Positions 30,601 to 39,793 of a DNA stretch of 64,000 nucleotides are shown here, in pieces (the stretch's first letter is position 1; every line of letters begins with the position of its first letter). The DNA lies in assembly GCA_028379895.1 (NCBI GenBank), contig JAOEKQ010000006.1, forward strand, positions 32,001-96,000, written 5' to 3'. Source of the stretch: Burkholderiales bacterium. GTDB taxonomy: Bacteria > Pseudomonadota > Gammaproteobacteria > Burkholderiales > Eutrophovitaceae. The translations under genes were made by a program, and so were the position numbers. The notes under the pieces were generated by a model. It did no database searches and was not told the DNA's origin. It saw only the letters and a list, made by a program, of their open reading frames with translations.

Positions 30601-30747
30601 TTATCAGTCAGTCCGATCTTGAAGCGCCAGATCGTACGAAGCAACCGTCGTTACTGCATAGGCTTTAATCGTTATCTAGCGTTAACATCAGCCAGGGAAC
30701 TAAAGTTAGCATTCTCACACAAATTCAGTCGTTTAATTGGTAACGCC

Positions 30748-31215
30748 ATGCGAGACAAATACATACTTTCCAACGATCTCGACCGAAAATTGCGAAAGAC
30801 ACCAAGACCTTTAGTTTTTACTAATGGCGTTTTCGATATTCTCCATCGAGGGCACGTTACTTACCTCGCCCAAGCAAAGGCTCTTGGAGCCTTTCTTATT
30901 GTTGCTCTAAACACAGATAACTCGGTAAAAAGATTAGGAAAAGGGTCTGACAGGCCTATTAACAGCACGAATGACCGAATAGCGGTCATAAGTGCATTAG
31001 AGAGCGTTGATGCAGTCACTAGTTTCACTGAAGACACCCCTTTAAATCTCATCATGCTTATTAAGCCCGAAATTTTGGTGAAAGGCGGAGATTGGGGAGA
31101 AGAAGAAATCGTTGGAAGCAATGAAGCGAAACGTTGGGGTGGAAAAACAATCTCGATACCATTTCAATTTGAAACGTCCACTAGCAACACTATCCAACGC
31201 ATCCGTGAGAGATAA
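30748..31215 (+). CDS. rfaE2: D-glycero-beta-D-manno-heptose 1-phosphate adenylyltransferase
   Basis: The stand-alone C-terminal half of HldE, which makes ADP-heptose from heptose-1-phosphate and ATP. The nucleotidyltransferase motif F-T-N-G-V-F-D-I-L-H-R-G-H-V is at about residues 23-36, and the late K-G-G-D-W and T-S-T-S-N-T-I-Q-R-I motifs are present. I chose the ATG at 30748 (155 aa), which gives normal family length. A TTG at 30619 would add 43 residues that resemble nothing in the family. It lies six bases before the yejA-like gene. Confidence 0.9.
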   Translation: MRDKYILSNDLDRKLRKTPRPLVFTNGVFDILHRGHVTYLAQAKALGAFLIVALNTDNSVKRLGKGSDRPINSTNDRIAVISALESVDAVTSFTEDTPLNLIMLIKPEILVKGGDWGEEEIVGSNEAKRWGGKTISIPFQFETSTSNTIQRIRER

Positions 31216-31220
31216 AATAA

Positions 31221-33128
31221 ATGTTTAGAGTTACTTTGCTCTTGATCGCGCTCCTCAGCCCTTCAGCTAACGCTGAGAGCATAAAGTCCCACGGAATCGC
31301 GATGCATGGAGCTCCAAAATATTCGTCAAATTTTCAATATTTCGATTACGTTAATCCTGTCGCCCCTAAGGGAGGACGACTTAAGCTCGGTGCCGTTGGT
31401 ACGTTTGACAGCTTCAATCCATACATTCCAAAAGGGAACGCCGGCGCAGGCGCCACGATGGAAACCTTGATGACAACAAGCGCAGATGAACCATTTAGCG
31501 CTTACGGTCTTATCGCAGAGTCCATCGAAGTACCAGAGGACCGCAGCTGGGCTCAGTTTAAAATTCGAGAAGAAGCCAAGTGGCATGATGGGAAACCCAT
31601 TACTGTGGATGACGTCATCTGGTCGTTAAATACCCTTAAAGAGTACGGACATCCGTTCTACCGCTTCTATTACGGCGATGTATCTTCTGCAATTAAGGTA
31701 TCGAAAGATATCGTTAAGTTTGAATTCTCAGATAAAACAAACCGTGAACTACCTCTTATTGTTGGGCAGATGCCCATTCTTCCTAAGCATTATTGGGAAG
31801 GAAAAGACTTCACTTTGACGACGCTAGAACCACCCCTAAGTAGCGGTCCATATCGTATTGAAAATTTCGAGCCAGGGCGATTTATAACTCTAGAGCGTGT
31901 AAAAGATTATTGGGGACTAAATTTACCTGTCAATAAAGGTACAAATAATTTTAATAATATTCGAATTGACTATTACAGGGACGAAACCGTAATACGCGAG
32001 GCGCTTAAATCAGGGGACATCGATTATAGGGAGGAAAATCAGGCGAAAGCTTGGGCTCTTGACTACGATACTCCGGCAGTCTCACAAGGCCGGCTTAAAA
32101 AAGTCAATCTACGACACTATAATCCAACCGGCATGCAGGCATTCGTGTATAACACGAGACGGCCCATCTTCCAAGACGTTAGGGTGAGGCAAGCTCTCGC
32201 ATATGCCTTCGATTTCGAATGGACTAATAAAAACTTATTTTTTGGTCAGTACACAAGGACAAAAAGCTTTTTTTCTAACTCTGATTTAGCTGCCACAGGT
32301 CTACCCACTGGCTTAGAACTGAAAGTTCTTGAAAAATACAAAAATAAAATATCAAAAAATATCTTCACAACACCTTATGAGCCTCCCGCAACCGACGGTT
32401 TAGGCTGGCCTCGAGACAATTTAACTTCCGCTCAAAAGCTACTACAAGAAGCGGGATGGGACGTAGAGAACATGATCCTAACTAATAGCGATAGTGGCGA
32501 TTTGTTTACCTTCGAAATATTACTTTATAGCGAAGGTTTCGAAAGAATCGTTCTACCGTTTGCACGAAATTTAAAAAAACTCGGCGTTGACGTCAGAGTT
32601 CGAAGGGTCGACCAAACTCAATACATAAATCGAGTTCGTAATTTTGATTATGACATGATCGTATCTGGGTGGGGATCATCAGAATCACCAGGTAATGAGC
32701 AGTTTGGTCATTGGTCTTCAAGCGCGGCAGATTCTCCTGCCGCGAGTAATTATGCAGGAGTAAGAGATTCGATTATTGACGAGCTTATTGGCGGCCTCGT
32801 TCAAGCGAAATCAAGAGAGGATCTCGTCGCTCATACCAGAGCTCTGGATCGATTGCTGCTTTCCGGGTATTACGTAATACCTCAATGGCACTTAACATCA
32901 CAAAGGATCCTTTACTGGGATAAATTTGGGTTACCCAAGGTCACGCCTAAATCAGGCACATCGACCAATTTGTGGTGGTTCGATAGTGACAAATTTGAAC
33001 AATTAACACTAACAACTTCTACGCAGCGTAAGGAATCGAACTCCAACTGGCTAACATACGGCTTATTAGCTTTGGTCCTTTTAATCGGTGCCCTCGCCTT
33101 TAACCGAATCAAACGAAAAAAATCGTGA
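31221..33128 (+). CDS. yejA: YejA-like oligopeptide ABC transporter binding protein with C-terminal membrane anchor
   Basis: A 635-residue SBP_bac_5 extracellular solute-binding protein. The signal peptide is residues 1-18 (cleavage likely after S-A-N-A). The mature part opens with the YejA-type H-G-I-A-M-H-G and F-D-Y-V-N-P motifs and has G-G-R-L and W-x-F-x-I-R-x-x-A-K-W-H-D-G elements. Unusually, the last ~27 residues form a transmembrane helix (about 610-630) followed by R-I-K-R-K-K. This would fix the protein to the inner membrane instead of leaving it free in the periplasm. The stop overlaps the GTG start of yejB. Ligand is probably a peptide such as microcin-C-like or muropeptide-like molecules, by analogy only. 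Confidence 0.9.
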   Translation: MFRVTLLLIALLSPSANAESIKSHGIAMHGAPKYSSNFQYFDYVNPVAPKGGRLKLGAVGTFDSFNPYIPKGNAGAGATMETLMTTSADEPFSAYGLIAESIEVPEDRSWAQFKIREEAKWHDGKPITVDDVIWSLNTLKEYGHPFYRFYYGDVSSAIKVSKDIVKFEFSDKTNRELPLIVGQMPILPKHYWEGKDFTLTTLEPPLSSGPYRIENFEPGRFITLERVKDYWGLNLPVNKGTNNFNNIRIDYYRDETVIREALKSGDIDYREENQAKAWALDYDTPAVSQGRLKKVNLRHYNPTGMQAFVYNTRRPIFQDVRVRQALAYAFDFEWTNKNLFFGQYTRTKSFFSNSDLAATGLPTGLELKVLEKYKNKISKNIFTTPYEPPATDGLGWPRDNLTSAQKLLQEAGWDVENMILTNSDSGDLFTFEILLYSEGFERIVLPFARNLKKLGVDVRVRRVDQTQYINRVRNFDYDMIVSGWGSSESPGNEQFGHWSSSAADSPAASNYAGVRDSIIDELIGGLVQAKSREDLVAHTRALDRLLLSGYYVIPQWHLTSQRILYWDKFGLPKVTPKSGTSTNLWWFDSDKFEQLTLTTSTQRKESNSNWLTYGLLALVLLIGALAFNRIKRKKS

Positions 33129-34252
33129 CACCTTATATATTCAGAAGATTACTGCTCATCATCCCGACATTGTTAGGGATCATGCTAACGAACTTTCTCG
33201 TCATTCAGACAGCTCCTGGTGGGCCGGTTGAACAAGCAATCGCGCAACTATCCGGGCACTCCAATGCAATAACGGAGAGAGTTACTAAAACTGGGAGTCA
33301 AGAAACACTGAGCGAAGTGGCCACATCAAGCAGCCTTGATAACAGTTCTTCGACTCCTTACCGAGGAGCTCAAGGCTTGGATCCGGAGTTTATCGAGGAG
33401 CTTGAAGTACGATTTGGTTTTGATAAACCACTCCATGAACGATTCTTTAAGATGATGTCCGACTATCTCGTATTCGATTTCGGGAAAAGCTTCTACAGAG
33501 ATACGGATGTCGTTGACTTAGTATTAGAAAAACTACCTGTCTCTATCTCTCTAGGACTTTGGACAACTCTGATTGTTTACCTAATATCAGTTCCACTTGG
33601 CATTCGAAAGGCTGTGGCAGACGGCAGTCAGTTTGATATGCTTTCGAGTTTCGCGATCATAATTGGGACAGCGATACCAGGTTTCTTATTTGCGGTTTTC
33701 ATGATGGTTATCTTTGCAGGCGGAAGCTATCTTGACTGGTTTCCTTTGAGAGGCCTGCAGTCTGAAGAGTATTTATCTATAAGCGCGTTTGAATGCGCAG
33801 CCAGTCTTAGCTGTGTGAAAGATTATTTCTGGCATCTCGCACTCCCTATTCTCTCTATGGTAATCGGAGGCTTTGCGGGCCTGACTATGCTTACGAAAAA
33901 CTCATTTATAGATCAAATACATCAGCAATATGTGCTTACGGCTAGAGCAAAAGGTCTGACGGAAAAAAGAGTGCTTTATGGGCACGTTTTCAGGAATGCG
34001 ATGTTGATTGTAATTGCGGGATTTCCATCCGCTTTAGTTAGCATCTTGTTTACTGGTTCGCTCCTTATAGAAATTATTTTTTCTCTTGATGGCTTAGGTC
34101 TCCTCGGATTTGAAGCAGCATTTAGCAGAGACTACCCTTTGATGTTTGGATCATTATTTTTCTTTTCATTACTCGGGTTAGTGATGAACTTGATTGGGGA
34201 TGTCATGTACATGGTGATCGATCCTAGAATCGATTTCGAAAGTCAATCGTAA
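33125..34252 (+). CDS. yejB: YejB-like ABC transporter permease
   Basis: A 375-residue inner-membrane permease of the DppB/OppB family. An N-terminal helix starts at Y-I-F-R-R-L-L, a soluble periplasmic loop of about 100 residues follows, and the last five helices carry the E-A-A-like coupling motif T-A-R-A-K-G-L. The start is a GTG that overlaps the yejA stop by four bases. The periplasmic loop is serine/threonine-rich (about residues 45-80). Pairs with YejE downstream to form the pore. Confidence 0.93.
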   Translation: MTPYIFRRLLLIIPTLLGIMLTNFLVIQTAPGGPVEQAIAQLSGHSNAITERVTKTGSQETLSEVATSSSLDNSSSTPYRGAQGLDPEFIEELEVRFGFDKPLHERFFKMMSDYLVFDFGKSFYRDTDVVDLVLEKLPVSISLGLWTTLIVYLISVPLGIRKAVADGSQFDMLSSFAIIIGTAIPGFLFAVFMMVIFAGGSYLDWFPLRGLQSEEYLSISAFECAASLSCVKDYFWHLALPILSMVIGGFAGLTMLTKNSFIDQIHQQYVLTARAKGLTEKRVLYGHVFRNAMLIVIAGFPSALVSILFTGSLLIEIIFSLDGLGLLGFEAAFSRDYPLMFGSLFFFSLLGLVMNLIGDVMYMVIDPRIDFESQS

Positions 34253-34276
34253 AGTCTACTGCAATTACAAAACATC

Positions 34277-35308
34277 ATGATAACTAACCCCATCACAATC
34301 AGGCGACTCGAAAACTTCAAAAAAAATAGAAGAGGATATGTGTCCTTCTGGATTTTTTTAGTACTTCTAATACTCACGTTACCAGCTGAGTTTATTGCCA
34401 ACGATAAGCCGATTGCCGTTTCGTATCAGGGTGACCTTTTTTTTCCAATATTTAAAGATTATAAAGAGACCGAATTCGGAGGAACCTTTAGAACAGCAAC
34501 TGATTTTACTGATCCCTTTATTATTGAAAAAATACAAAATAAAGGTTGGATTATCAATCCTCTAGTTCCTTTTGATCATCAAACAGTGGCTTGGGATTTA
34601 GCTATGCCTGCTCCATCTGCTCCAGATACGATTCATATTCTTGGGACAGACGATCAAGCGCGAGATGTTCTTGCTCGAGTAATATATGGTTTTCGCATAT
34701 CGGTACTTTTCGGATTTACACTGACTATAATTAGCGCAATCATTGGGGTCTTTGCTGGGGCGTTACAAGGCTATTTTGGTGGCTGGGTCGATCTCATCGG
34801 GCAACGGTTTATTGAGATCTGGTCGGGCATGCCGACTCTTTATCTGTTAATCATACTTGCCAGCATAATCGAACCTAATTTTTGGTGGTTATTGGGGTTG
34901 TTACTTTTATTCAGTTGGATGGGTTTTGTGGGCGTTGTTCGTGCAGAATTCTTAAGGGCGAGAAACTTTGATTATGTCAGGGCTGCACGAGCGCTTGGTT
35001 TAGGTGATTTTAAAATTATGCTCAGACATGTGTTGCCCAATGCATTGGTAGCAACAATGGCATTCATGCCGTTCACTCTTGCAGGGTCTGTAACGGTCCT
35101 AACCTCTCTGGACTTTCTCGGAATCGGTTTGCCAGCAGGTTCAGCCTCGCTTGGTGAGCTCTTAGCACAAGGAAAAGCAAATTTTCAAGCACCATGGCTT
35201 GCATTAACGGGATTCTTCGTCATCGCAATTATGCTGAGCCTCTTGATTTTTATCGGCGAGGCAGTGCGGGATGCCTTTGACCCACGCAAACTTTTCACTA
35301 ATAAATAA
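34277..35308 (+). CDS. yejE: YejE-like ABC transporter permease
   Basis: A 343-residue permease of the DppC/OppC family. It has an N-terminal OppC_N helix, the family motif G-T-D-D-Q-A-R-D-V-L-A-R-V-I-Y-G-F-R-I-S near residue 120, and the coupling loop A-A-R-A-L-G-L-G. It lies 24 bases after yejB and 30 bases before yejF. Together with YejB and the YejF ATPase it forms a complete peptide importer. Confidence 0.94.
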   Translation: MITNPITIRRLENFKKNRRGYVSFWIFLVLLILTLPAEFIANDKPIAVSYQGDLFFPIFKDYKETEFGGTFRTATDFTDPFIIEKIQNKGWIINPLVPFDHQTVAWDLAMPAPSAPDTIHILGTDDQARDVLARVIYGFRISVLFGFTLTIISAIIGVFAGALQGYFGGWVDLIGQRFIEIWSGMPTLYLLIILASIIEPNFWWLLGLLLLFSWMGFVGVVRAEFLRARNFDYVRAARALGLGDFKIMLRHVLPNALVATMAFMPFTLAGSVTVLTSLDFLGIGLPAGSASLGELLAQGKANFQAPWLALTGFFVIAIMLSLLIFIGEAVRDAFDPRKLFTNK

Positions 35309-35338
35309 GGCTCACAAATTCTTAGGCTCTGACTAATA

Positions 35339-36949
35339 ATGACATCACCTCTTCTCACTATAAACCAGCTCGACGTCGCCTTTCATCAAGAGGGTAAGCG
35401 CACCAGTGCAGTACGGCAGGTTGCATTAGATGTCCATCATGGGGAGACGGTTGCGCTGATTGGAGAAAGCGGATCTGGAAAATCGGTAACAGCGCTATCC
35501 GTACTCCAACTGCTTCCTTATCCCACTGCAAAGCACAGTCAAACCAGCTCAATTCAATTTGATGAACTTGAACTTATCGGCGCCTCAGAGAAATCGCTTA
35601 GGAACATAAGAGGCAATAGAATATCCATGATATTCCAGGAGCCGATGACTTCGCTCAATCCGTTGCACACTGTTGAAAAACAGATCAGTGAGGTTTTGTT
35701 ACTGCACGAAGGGCTAAGCAAAAAACAAGCTAAAAATCGTGTCATCGAGTTGTTGGAGTTAGTTAAGATTCCTAACCCTGCTGAACGGCTAGATTCATAT
35801 CCACACCAACTGTCTGGAGGACAAAGGCAACGGGTAATGATTGCGATGGCTTTGGCCAACAAACCAGATTTGCTAATTGCGGATGAGCCTACGACAGCCG
35901 TGGATGTAACAGTTCAAGCGCAACTACTGGAGCTACTACAATCTCTACAGAAAAAACTTGGCATGGCAATACTGCTCATAACTCATGACCTAAGAGTTGT
36001 CTCCAAAATGGCAAGTCGCGTATATGTCATGAAACAGGGCGAAATAGTAGAATCAGGAACGGTCGAAGACACATTTTCTCGTCCGCGGCATGAGTATACG
36101 CGTATGCTCATCGACTCTAAGCCATCCGGACATCCAGAACCTGTTAACGCCCATGCATCAGAAATAGTGCGGGTGAAAAATTTACGTGTTTGGTTCCCAA
36201 TAAAGCGAGGGTTTTTCCGTAAAACAGTCGGTTATATAAAAGCCGTGGATGAAATCAATTTTTTTATTAAAGCTGGTGAAACACTTGGGCTAGTTGGCGA
36301 AAGCGGGTCAGGGAAAAGCTCCCTAGGAATGGCTTGTTTGAGATTAATTGATAGTAATGGAGAAATAACTATTTCGAACCGGCGTATCGATCATCTAAAT
36401 CAGAGATCATTGAAGCCCTATAGAAAAAATGTACAAATTGTTTTCCAAGATCCTTTTGGAAGTCTTAGCCCGAGAATGACGATCGGACAAATTATCTCAG
36501 AGGGCCTTGTGCTGCACGGCATAGCTAAAACTCCTCAGATGCTAGACCAAATTATTGGCAGCACCCTTGAAGAAGTTGGTTTATCTGCCGAAATGAAAGA
36601 CAGATACCCTCACGAATTTTCCGGAGGTCAGAGACAAAGAATATCGATTGCTAGAGCCATCGTTTTAAAGCCAAAACTCATCGTGCTAGATGAACCAACA
36701 TCTGCGCTAGACTTGTCAATTCAAGCACAAATCATAGAACTACTTCGCGACCTACAGAAAAAATACGCTATCTCATACCTTTTCATCAGCCATGACTTGA
36801 ACGTCGTTAAAGCCATGTCTCATAGGGTAATGGTCATGAAGGATGGGCAAATAGTAGAGGAAGGCCAGGTTGATGATATATTTGATACGCCTAAGAATGA
36901 ATATACAAAAACGTTGTTGGCGGCGTCAGTCGAACTTGCCACCACATAG
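35339..36949 (+). CDS. yejF: YejF-like dual ATP-binding protein
   Basis: A 536-residue protein with two complete ABC ATPase domains fused in one chain, as in E. coli YejF. Domain 1 has Walker A G-E-S-G-S-G-K-S near 44-51 and signature L-S-G-G-Q-R-Q-R. Domain 2 has Walker A G-E-S-G-S-G-K-S-S around 319 and signature F-S-G-G-Q-R-Q-R, followed by L-D-E-P-T-S-A-L-D. It energises the YejB/YejE pore. The operon appears to end here; no strong terminator hairpin was seen before the convergent small gene at 36988. Confidence 0.95.
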   Translation: MTSPLLTINQLDVAFHQEGKRTSAVRQVALDVHHGETVALIGESGSGKSVTALSVLQLLPYPTAKHSQTSSIQFDELELIGASEKSLRNIRGNRISMIFQEPMTSLNPLHTVEKQISEVLLLHEGLSKKQAKNRVIELLELVKIPNPAERLDSYPHQLSGGQRQRVMIAMALANKPDLLIADEPTTAVDVTVQAQLLELLQSLQKKLGMAILLITHDLRVVSKMASRVYVMKQGEIVESGTVEDTFSRPRHEYTRMLIDSKPSGHPEPVNAHASEIVRVKNLRVWFPIKRGFFRKTVGYIKAVDEINFFIKAGETLGLVGESGSGKSSLGMACLRLIDSNGEITISNRRIDHLNQRSLKPYRKNVQIVFQDPFGSLSPRMTIGQIISEGLVLHGIAKTPQMLDQIIGSTLEEVGLSAEMKDRYPHEFSGGQRQRISIARAIVLKPKLIVLDEPTSALDLSIQAQIIELLRDLQKKYAISYLFISHDLNVVKAMSHRVMVMKDGQIVEEGQVDDIFDTPKNEYTKTLLAASVELATT

Positions 36950-36987
36950 CTGACCTAAACTTTGTCAAACCTAAGACTCCGAGCTAT

Positions 36988-37188
36988 TTAAATTGAACTA
37001 TCACCATCGCCTAAACCTGATGCGTCAATTTCTTTAAACTCAGCATCTTTGATGATTTTTAATCGATCAGGATAGATTTCATTTTTCTCGGGCATTGGGT
37101 CAATTTCAGATAACGGTCGTAAATAAAAGACGTAAATCGCCATTACCGCATTAATAATGATCAAAAAATAGCCTAATATTTTAGCCAT
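36988..37188 (-). CDS. Small single-pass membrane protein downstream of coaX
   Basis: A 66-residue protein with one N-terminal hydrophobic helix (about residues 4-24, ending in Y-L-R-P) and a charged, acidic tail. No known family is recognised. It follows coaX by 45 bases on the same strand and is probably the last gene of birA-coaX. In many betaproteobacteria that slot holds a membrane-anchored SPOR-domain protein. This could be a short relative or remnant lacking the SPOR domain; that is inference. The reading frame is intact and has a clear ATG. Confidence 0.6.
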   Translation of the reverse strand: MAKILGYFLIIINAVMAIYVFYLRPLSEIDPMPEKNEIYPDRLKIIKDAEFKEIDASGLGDGDSSI

Positions 37189-37233
37189 GTTTAGAAACTC
37201 ATCTCAAAGAAATATTTAAATTTTGATTTTTTA

Positions 37234-37959
37234 CTAAAAACTTTTTGCTATCTCCAAGAGACCTAACAAAATCACATCATCCTTTTGTATAACAGGTCTT
37301 ACAAAACCATCGCGAATTTTAGCGGCAGCTCCACCCGCTAAAATAATTTTTACATCATCGTGTCCCGAAGCTTCCATATCATCGCAAAATGACTCTATTG
37401 TTTTACATGTTGCCCTAATGGCCCCTGAAGTAATTGCATCACGTGTAGTAACAGGAAAATTACTGAATTGCCCTTCAGCGTCCGATAAATGTGCAGCATT
37501 AGAACCAAGAGATTGATGAATCAAATCGTAGCCTGGAATAATAAGCCCACCAATAAACACCCCGTCTTCAGTCAAGCCGTGTATTGTCGTAGCTGTTCCA
37601 GAACACACCATTACAACATTAGCCATTCGCAAAGTTTTCGCACCGATGACTGCCGCCCAACGATCTGGACCCAACTGGCTTGGTTTATCGTATGAGTTGA
37701 TAACCCCACATTGGTTTGCCTTTGCTGCAACCCAATAAGGTTCGATTTTCCAAGGGCGGATCGCCATTTCGACAGCTGCTTCGGCCTCCGCGCCTGCAAC
37801 ATTAGAAATTACTATCGCTTCAGGCACTGTTAAGTCTGCCCAATATAAAGGCAATTTATCTACATCAAACAGAGGACATTGACCTTGAGTCGCCCATACA
37901 TCTCCGAACGTTGTTGCCCATTTAACTTGTGTATTGCCAATATCAATTACTAAGATCAT
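37234..37959 (-). CDS. coaX: Type III pantothenate kinase
   Basis: CoaX phosphorylates pantothenate, the first step of CoA synthesis, and is an ASKHA-fold enzyme. The 241-residue protein starts with the phosphate loop I-D-I-G-N-T-Q-V-K-W, has G-P-D-R-W-A-A-V-I-G-A near residue 95, the G-T-A-T-T motif around 120, and G-G-x-I-x-P-G in the middle. It lies downstream of birA, the standard betaproteobacterial pairing. The type III enzyme is not inhibited by CoA in characterised cases. Confidence 0.95.
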   Translation of the reverse strand: MILVIDIGNTQVKWATTFGDVWATQGQCPLFDVDKLPLYWADLTVPEAIVISNVAGAEAEAAVEMAIRPWKIEPYWVAAKANQCGVINSYDKPSQLGPDRWAAVIGAKTLRMANVVMVCSGTATTIHGLTEDGVFIGGLIIPGYDLIHQSLGSNAAHLSDAEGQFSNFPVTTRDAITSGAIRATCKTIESFCDDMEASGHDDVKIILAGGAAAKIRDGFVRPVIQKDDVILLGLLEIAKSF

Positions 37960-38016
37960 GAGAATATCTTTGTCCTGTCAATCAAATATTTTTCATTTAA
38001 CTATATACGACGAATG

Positions 38017-38988
38017 TTAATTAGTTCTTTGTATTTCTCCAGAAATATAACGCGTAACTTTCCCATCAACATTCAAAAGCAAGGCCCCGTCGTGGTCTAC
38101 GTCCACAACTTCTCCCTCTACCTGCCGACTATCGGGCAGGACAAAAGAAATGCTTCGATTATGAAACGCATGCATAGCACACCATTCAGATCGAAACAAA
38201 TCAAAACCATTAGCAAAGTATTGCTCCAGCACATTATCTAGTTCTAAAACTATGTTGCCAACTAACACATTACGATCAATAGATGCACCTAAGCCATAAA
38301 GGTCAATAGCCGGTTGATCAATATCTTTAAATAATATTTGCGGGAGACAGACATTAACGCCTATCCCAATCACTACAAAATGTTGCCCACTTATTGACGT
38401 AGACTCAATTAAAAGGCCTGCTAATTTTTGATGATCAAACAACACATCATTGGGCCACTTTAAACGACAGTCGACATCAGCAAGTGCGTTTATCGAACGA
38501 ACAAGCGATAATCCAACAACTAAAGGGAGAGCGGAGACACCCTTCAGCATAACGGCAGGAGAGACGCTTCGTATCATTGAAAAAGTCAAAGAACCGCCAG
38601 GAATAGAGACCCACTGTCTGCCTTTAGTGCCTCTGCCTGCTGTCTGCATTTCTGCAATTCGAATTAACCTGTCATGAACCTGGCCGGCTTTTACTAAAGC
38701 CAACAAATCATCATTAGTTGAAGCTGTCCTCGCAGTCACTTCAAACTCAAATCGATCGGCGTCCAACCCCAACACTGCACGAATTTTTTCGCTACACAGC
38801 GTTTCATAAACATCACTCAACATGAGTATATCGTTCTCTGTTCGAGTAATAAATGTACGACCTTGGTTGACTTGATTTACCGCCGCTTCTAAATCTCTTA
38901 AGCTCGCTCCGAGCCTTTGACTCAAGTTACTCATAGAAGATGTCTCTGTCAAAGATAAAATGGACAAAATTTCTGTAGATAAGCTCAT
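38017..38988 (-). CDS. birA: Biotin--[acetyl-CoA-carboxylase] ligase
   Basis: BirA activates biotin and attaches it to the acetyl-CoA carboxylase carrier protein; with its N-terminal winged helix it can also repress biotin genes. The 323-residue protein has an HTH-like N-terminal region (about 1-60). The catalytic domain has G-R-G-T-K-G-R-Q-W-V-S near residue 119, K-W-P-N-D-V, and G-I-G-V-N-V. A small C-terminal SH3-like domain ends with G-E-I-Q-R. It is 57 bases upstream of coaX. Confidence 0.94.
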   Translation of the reverse strand: MSLSTEILSILSLTETSSMSNLSQRLGASLRDLEAAVNQVNQGRTFITRTENDILMLSDVYETLCSEKIRAVLGLDADRFEFEVTARTASTNDDLLALVKAGQVHDRLIRIAEMQTAGRGTKGRQWVSIPGGSLTFSMIRSVSPAVMLKGVSALPLVVGLSLVRSINALADVDCRLKWPNDVLFDHQKLAGLLIESTSISGQHFVVIGIGVNVCLPQILFKDIDQPAIDLYGLGASIDRNVLVGNIVLELDNVLEQYFANGFDLFRSEWCAMHAFHNRSISFVLPDSRQVEGEVVDVDHDGALLLNVDGKVTRYISGEIQRTN

Positions 38989-39096
38989 TGCAAATTAAAT
39001 ACCGAAAGTTGATACTGATAAGACTGCTCCGACGTAAACTATATACCCAACCAAAAGCTTAATTCCTTTTTAATAACTGATTTAATTAACATCCAA

Positions 39097-39630
39097 ATGA
39101 AATTTATAAATAAATTAACGGCTCAGCATATTGCCAGATATCCGAACTTAGAACTAAGAGATCTTTATAAACTTCTGCATCAAAGTGCATTAGGCGCAAG
39201 TCACGCGAACGCCACAGATGACGTCCTGGAGAAAGAATTCAATCTCGAATTGGATAATCTATGCGAGACTCACGTTGAACCAGCTATTGATCCCATATCG
39301 CCTGACGGAAAAATTGCCAGAATTCACATACGATCGTACCTAGCTCAAAAATATTCAACAGAAAACCTGTTGTCAGCTTTTATCCAAACCACTAAAAACC
39401 ACAATGGATCTAAAGAAAAATTACAGAAATTTTGTAACTGTCTCAAAGACCTATCCAAGGCCAGGCAATTACCCTTTAGTCCGGAAGAAACTGAGGCATT
39501 TGTCACTGACATTGAAAGCAAAGATTACCCAACACTACGACATTCAGATGTATTTAGACAAGAATATGATCCAAGTTACCGAATCGTCCATCTCGACTTT
39601 CTACAACTCTCCAAATTCTGTAACTCCTAG
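39097..39630 (+). CDS. Conserved hypothetical protein
   Basis: A 177-residue soluble protein, no signal peptide or membrane helix. The N-terminal half has L-R-D-L-Y-K-L-L-H-Q-S-A-L-G-A-S-H-A, a pattern I associate with an uncharacterised family found in several phyla. The middle has R-I-H-I-R-S-Y-L-A, and the end P-S-Y-R-I-V. Histidine-rich conserved spots (H28, H36) could bind metal, but no fold can be assigned from sequence alone. It stands alone between birA (divergent) and glnS (160 bases downstream). No function is proposed. Confidence 0.75.
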   Translation: MKFINKLTAQHIARYPNLELRDLYKLLHQSALGASHANATDDVLEKEFNLELDNLCETHVEPAIDPISPDGKIARIHIRSYLAQKYSTENLLSAFIQTTKNHNGSKEKLQKFCNCLKDLSKARQLPFSPEETEAFVTDIESKDYPTLRHSDVFRQEYDPSYRIVHLDFLQLSKFCNS

Positions 39631-39793
39631 AGATTAAACTCTGCGCACATGAGTTGAAAAAATAACCGTATTTTGAGTAACTAATGTAAACTTTATGCTT
39701 CTAAAGGTTGTGGTAATGACGTTTCGATTTGTAATGTAGTAATCGTCATAACAGATAATTGATTTAATCCACTAAAACACTACCAAGATACCA

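Noticed and set aside
30619..30747. 43-residue N-terminal extension of RfaE2 from a TTG
   Set aside because: It does not resemble family N-termini; the ATG at 30748 gives normal length.
39631..39793. Inverted repeat ATGACG...CGTCAT and possible promoter before glnS
   Set aside because: The arms are six bases with a 22-base loop, and the -35/-10 spacing is 15, too short; no support for a regulatory element.
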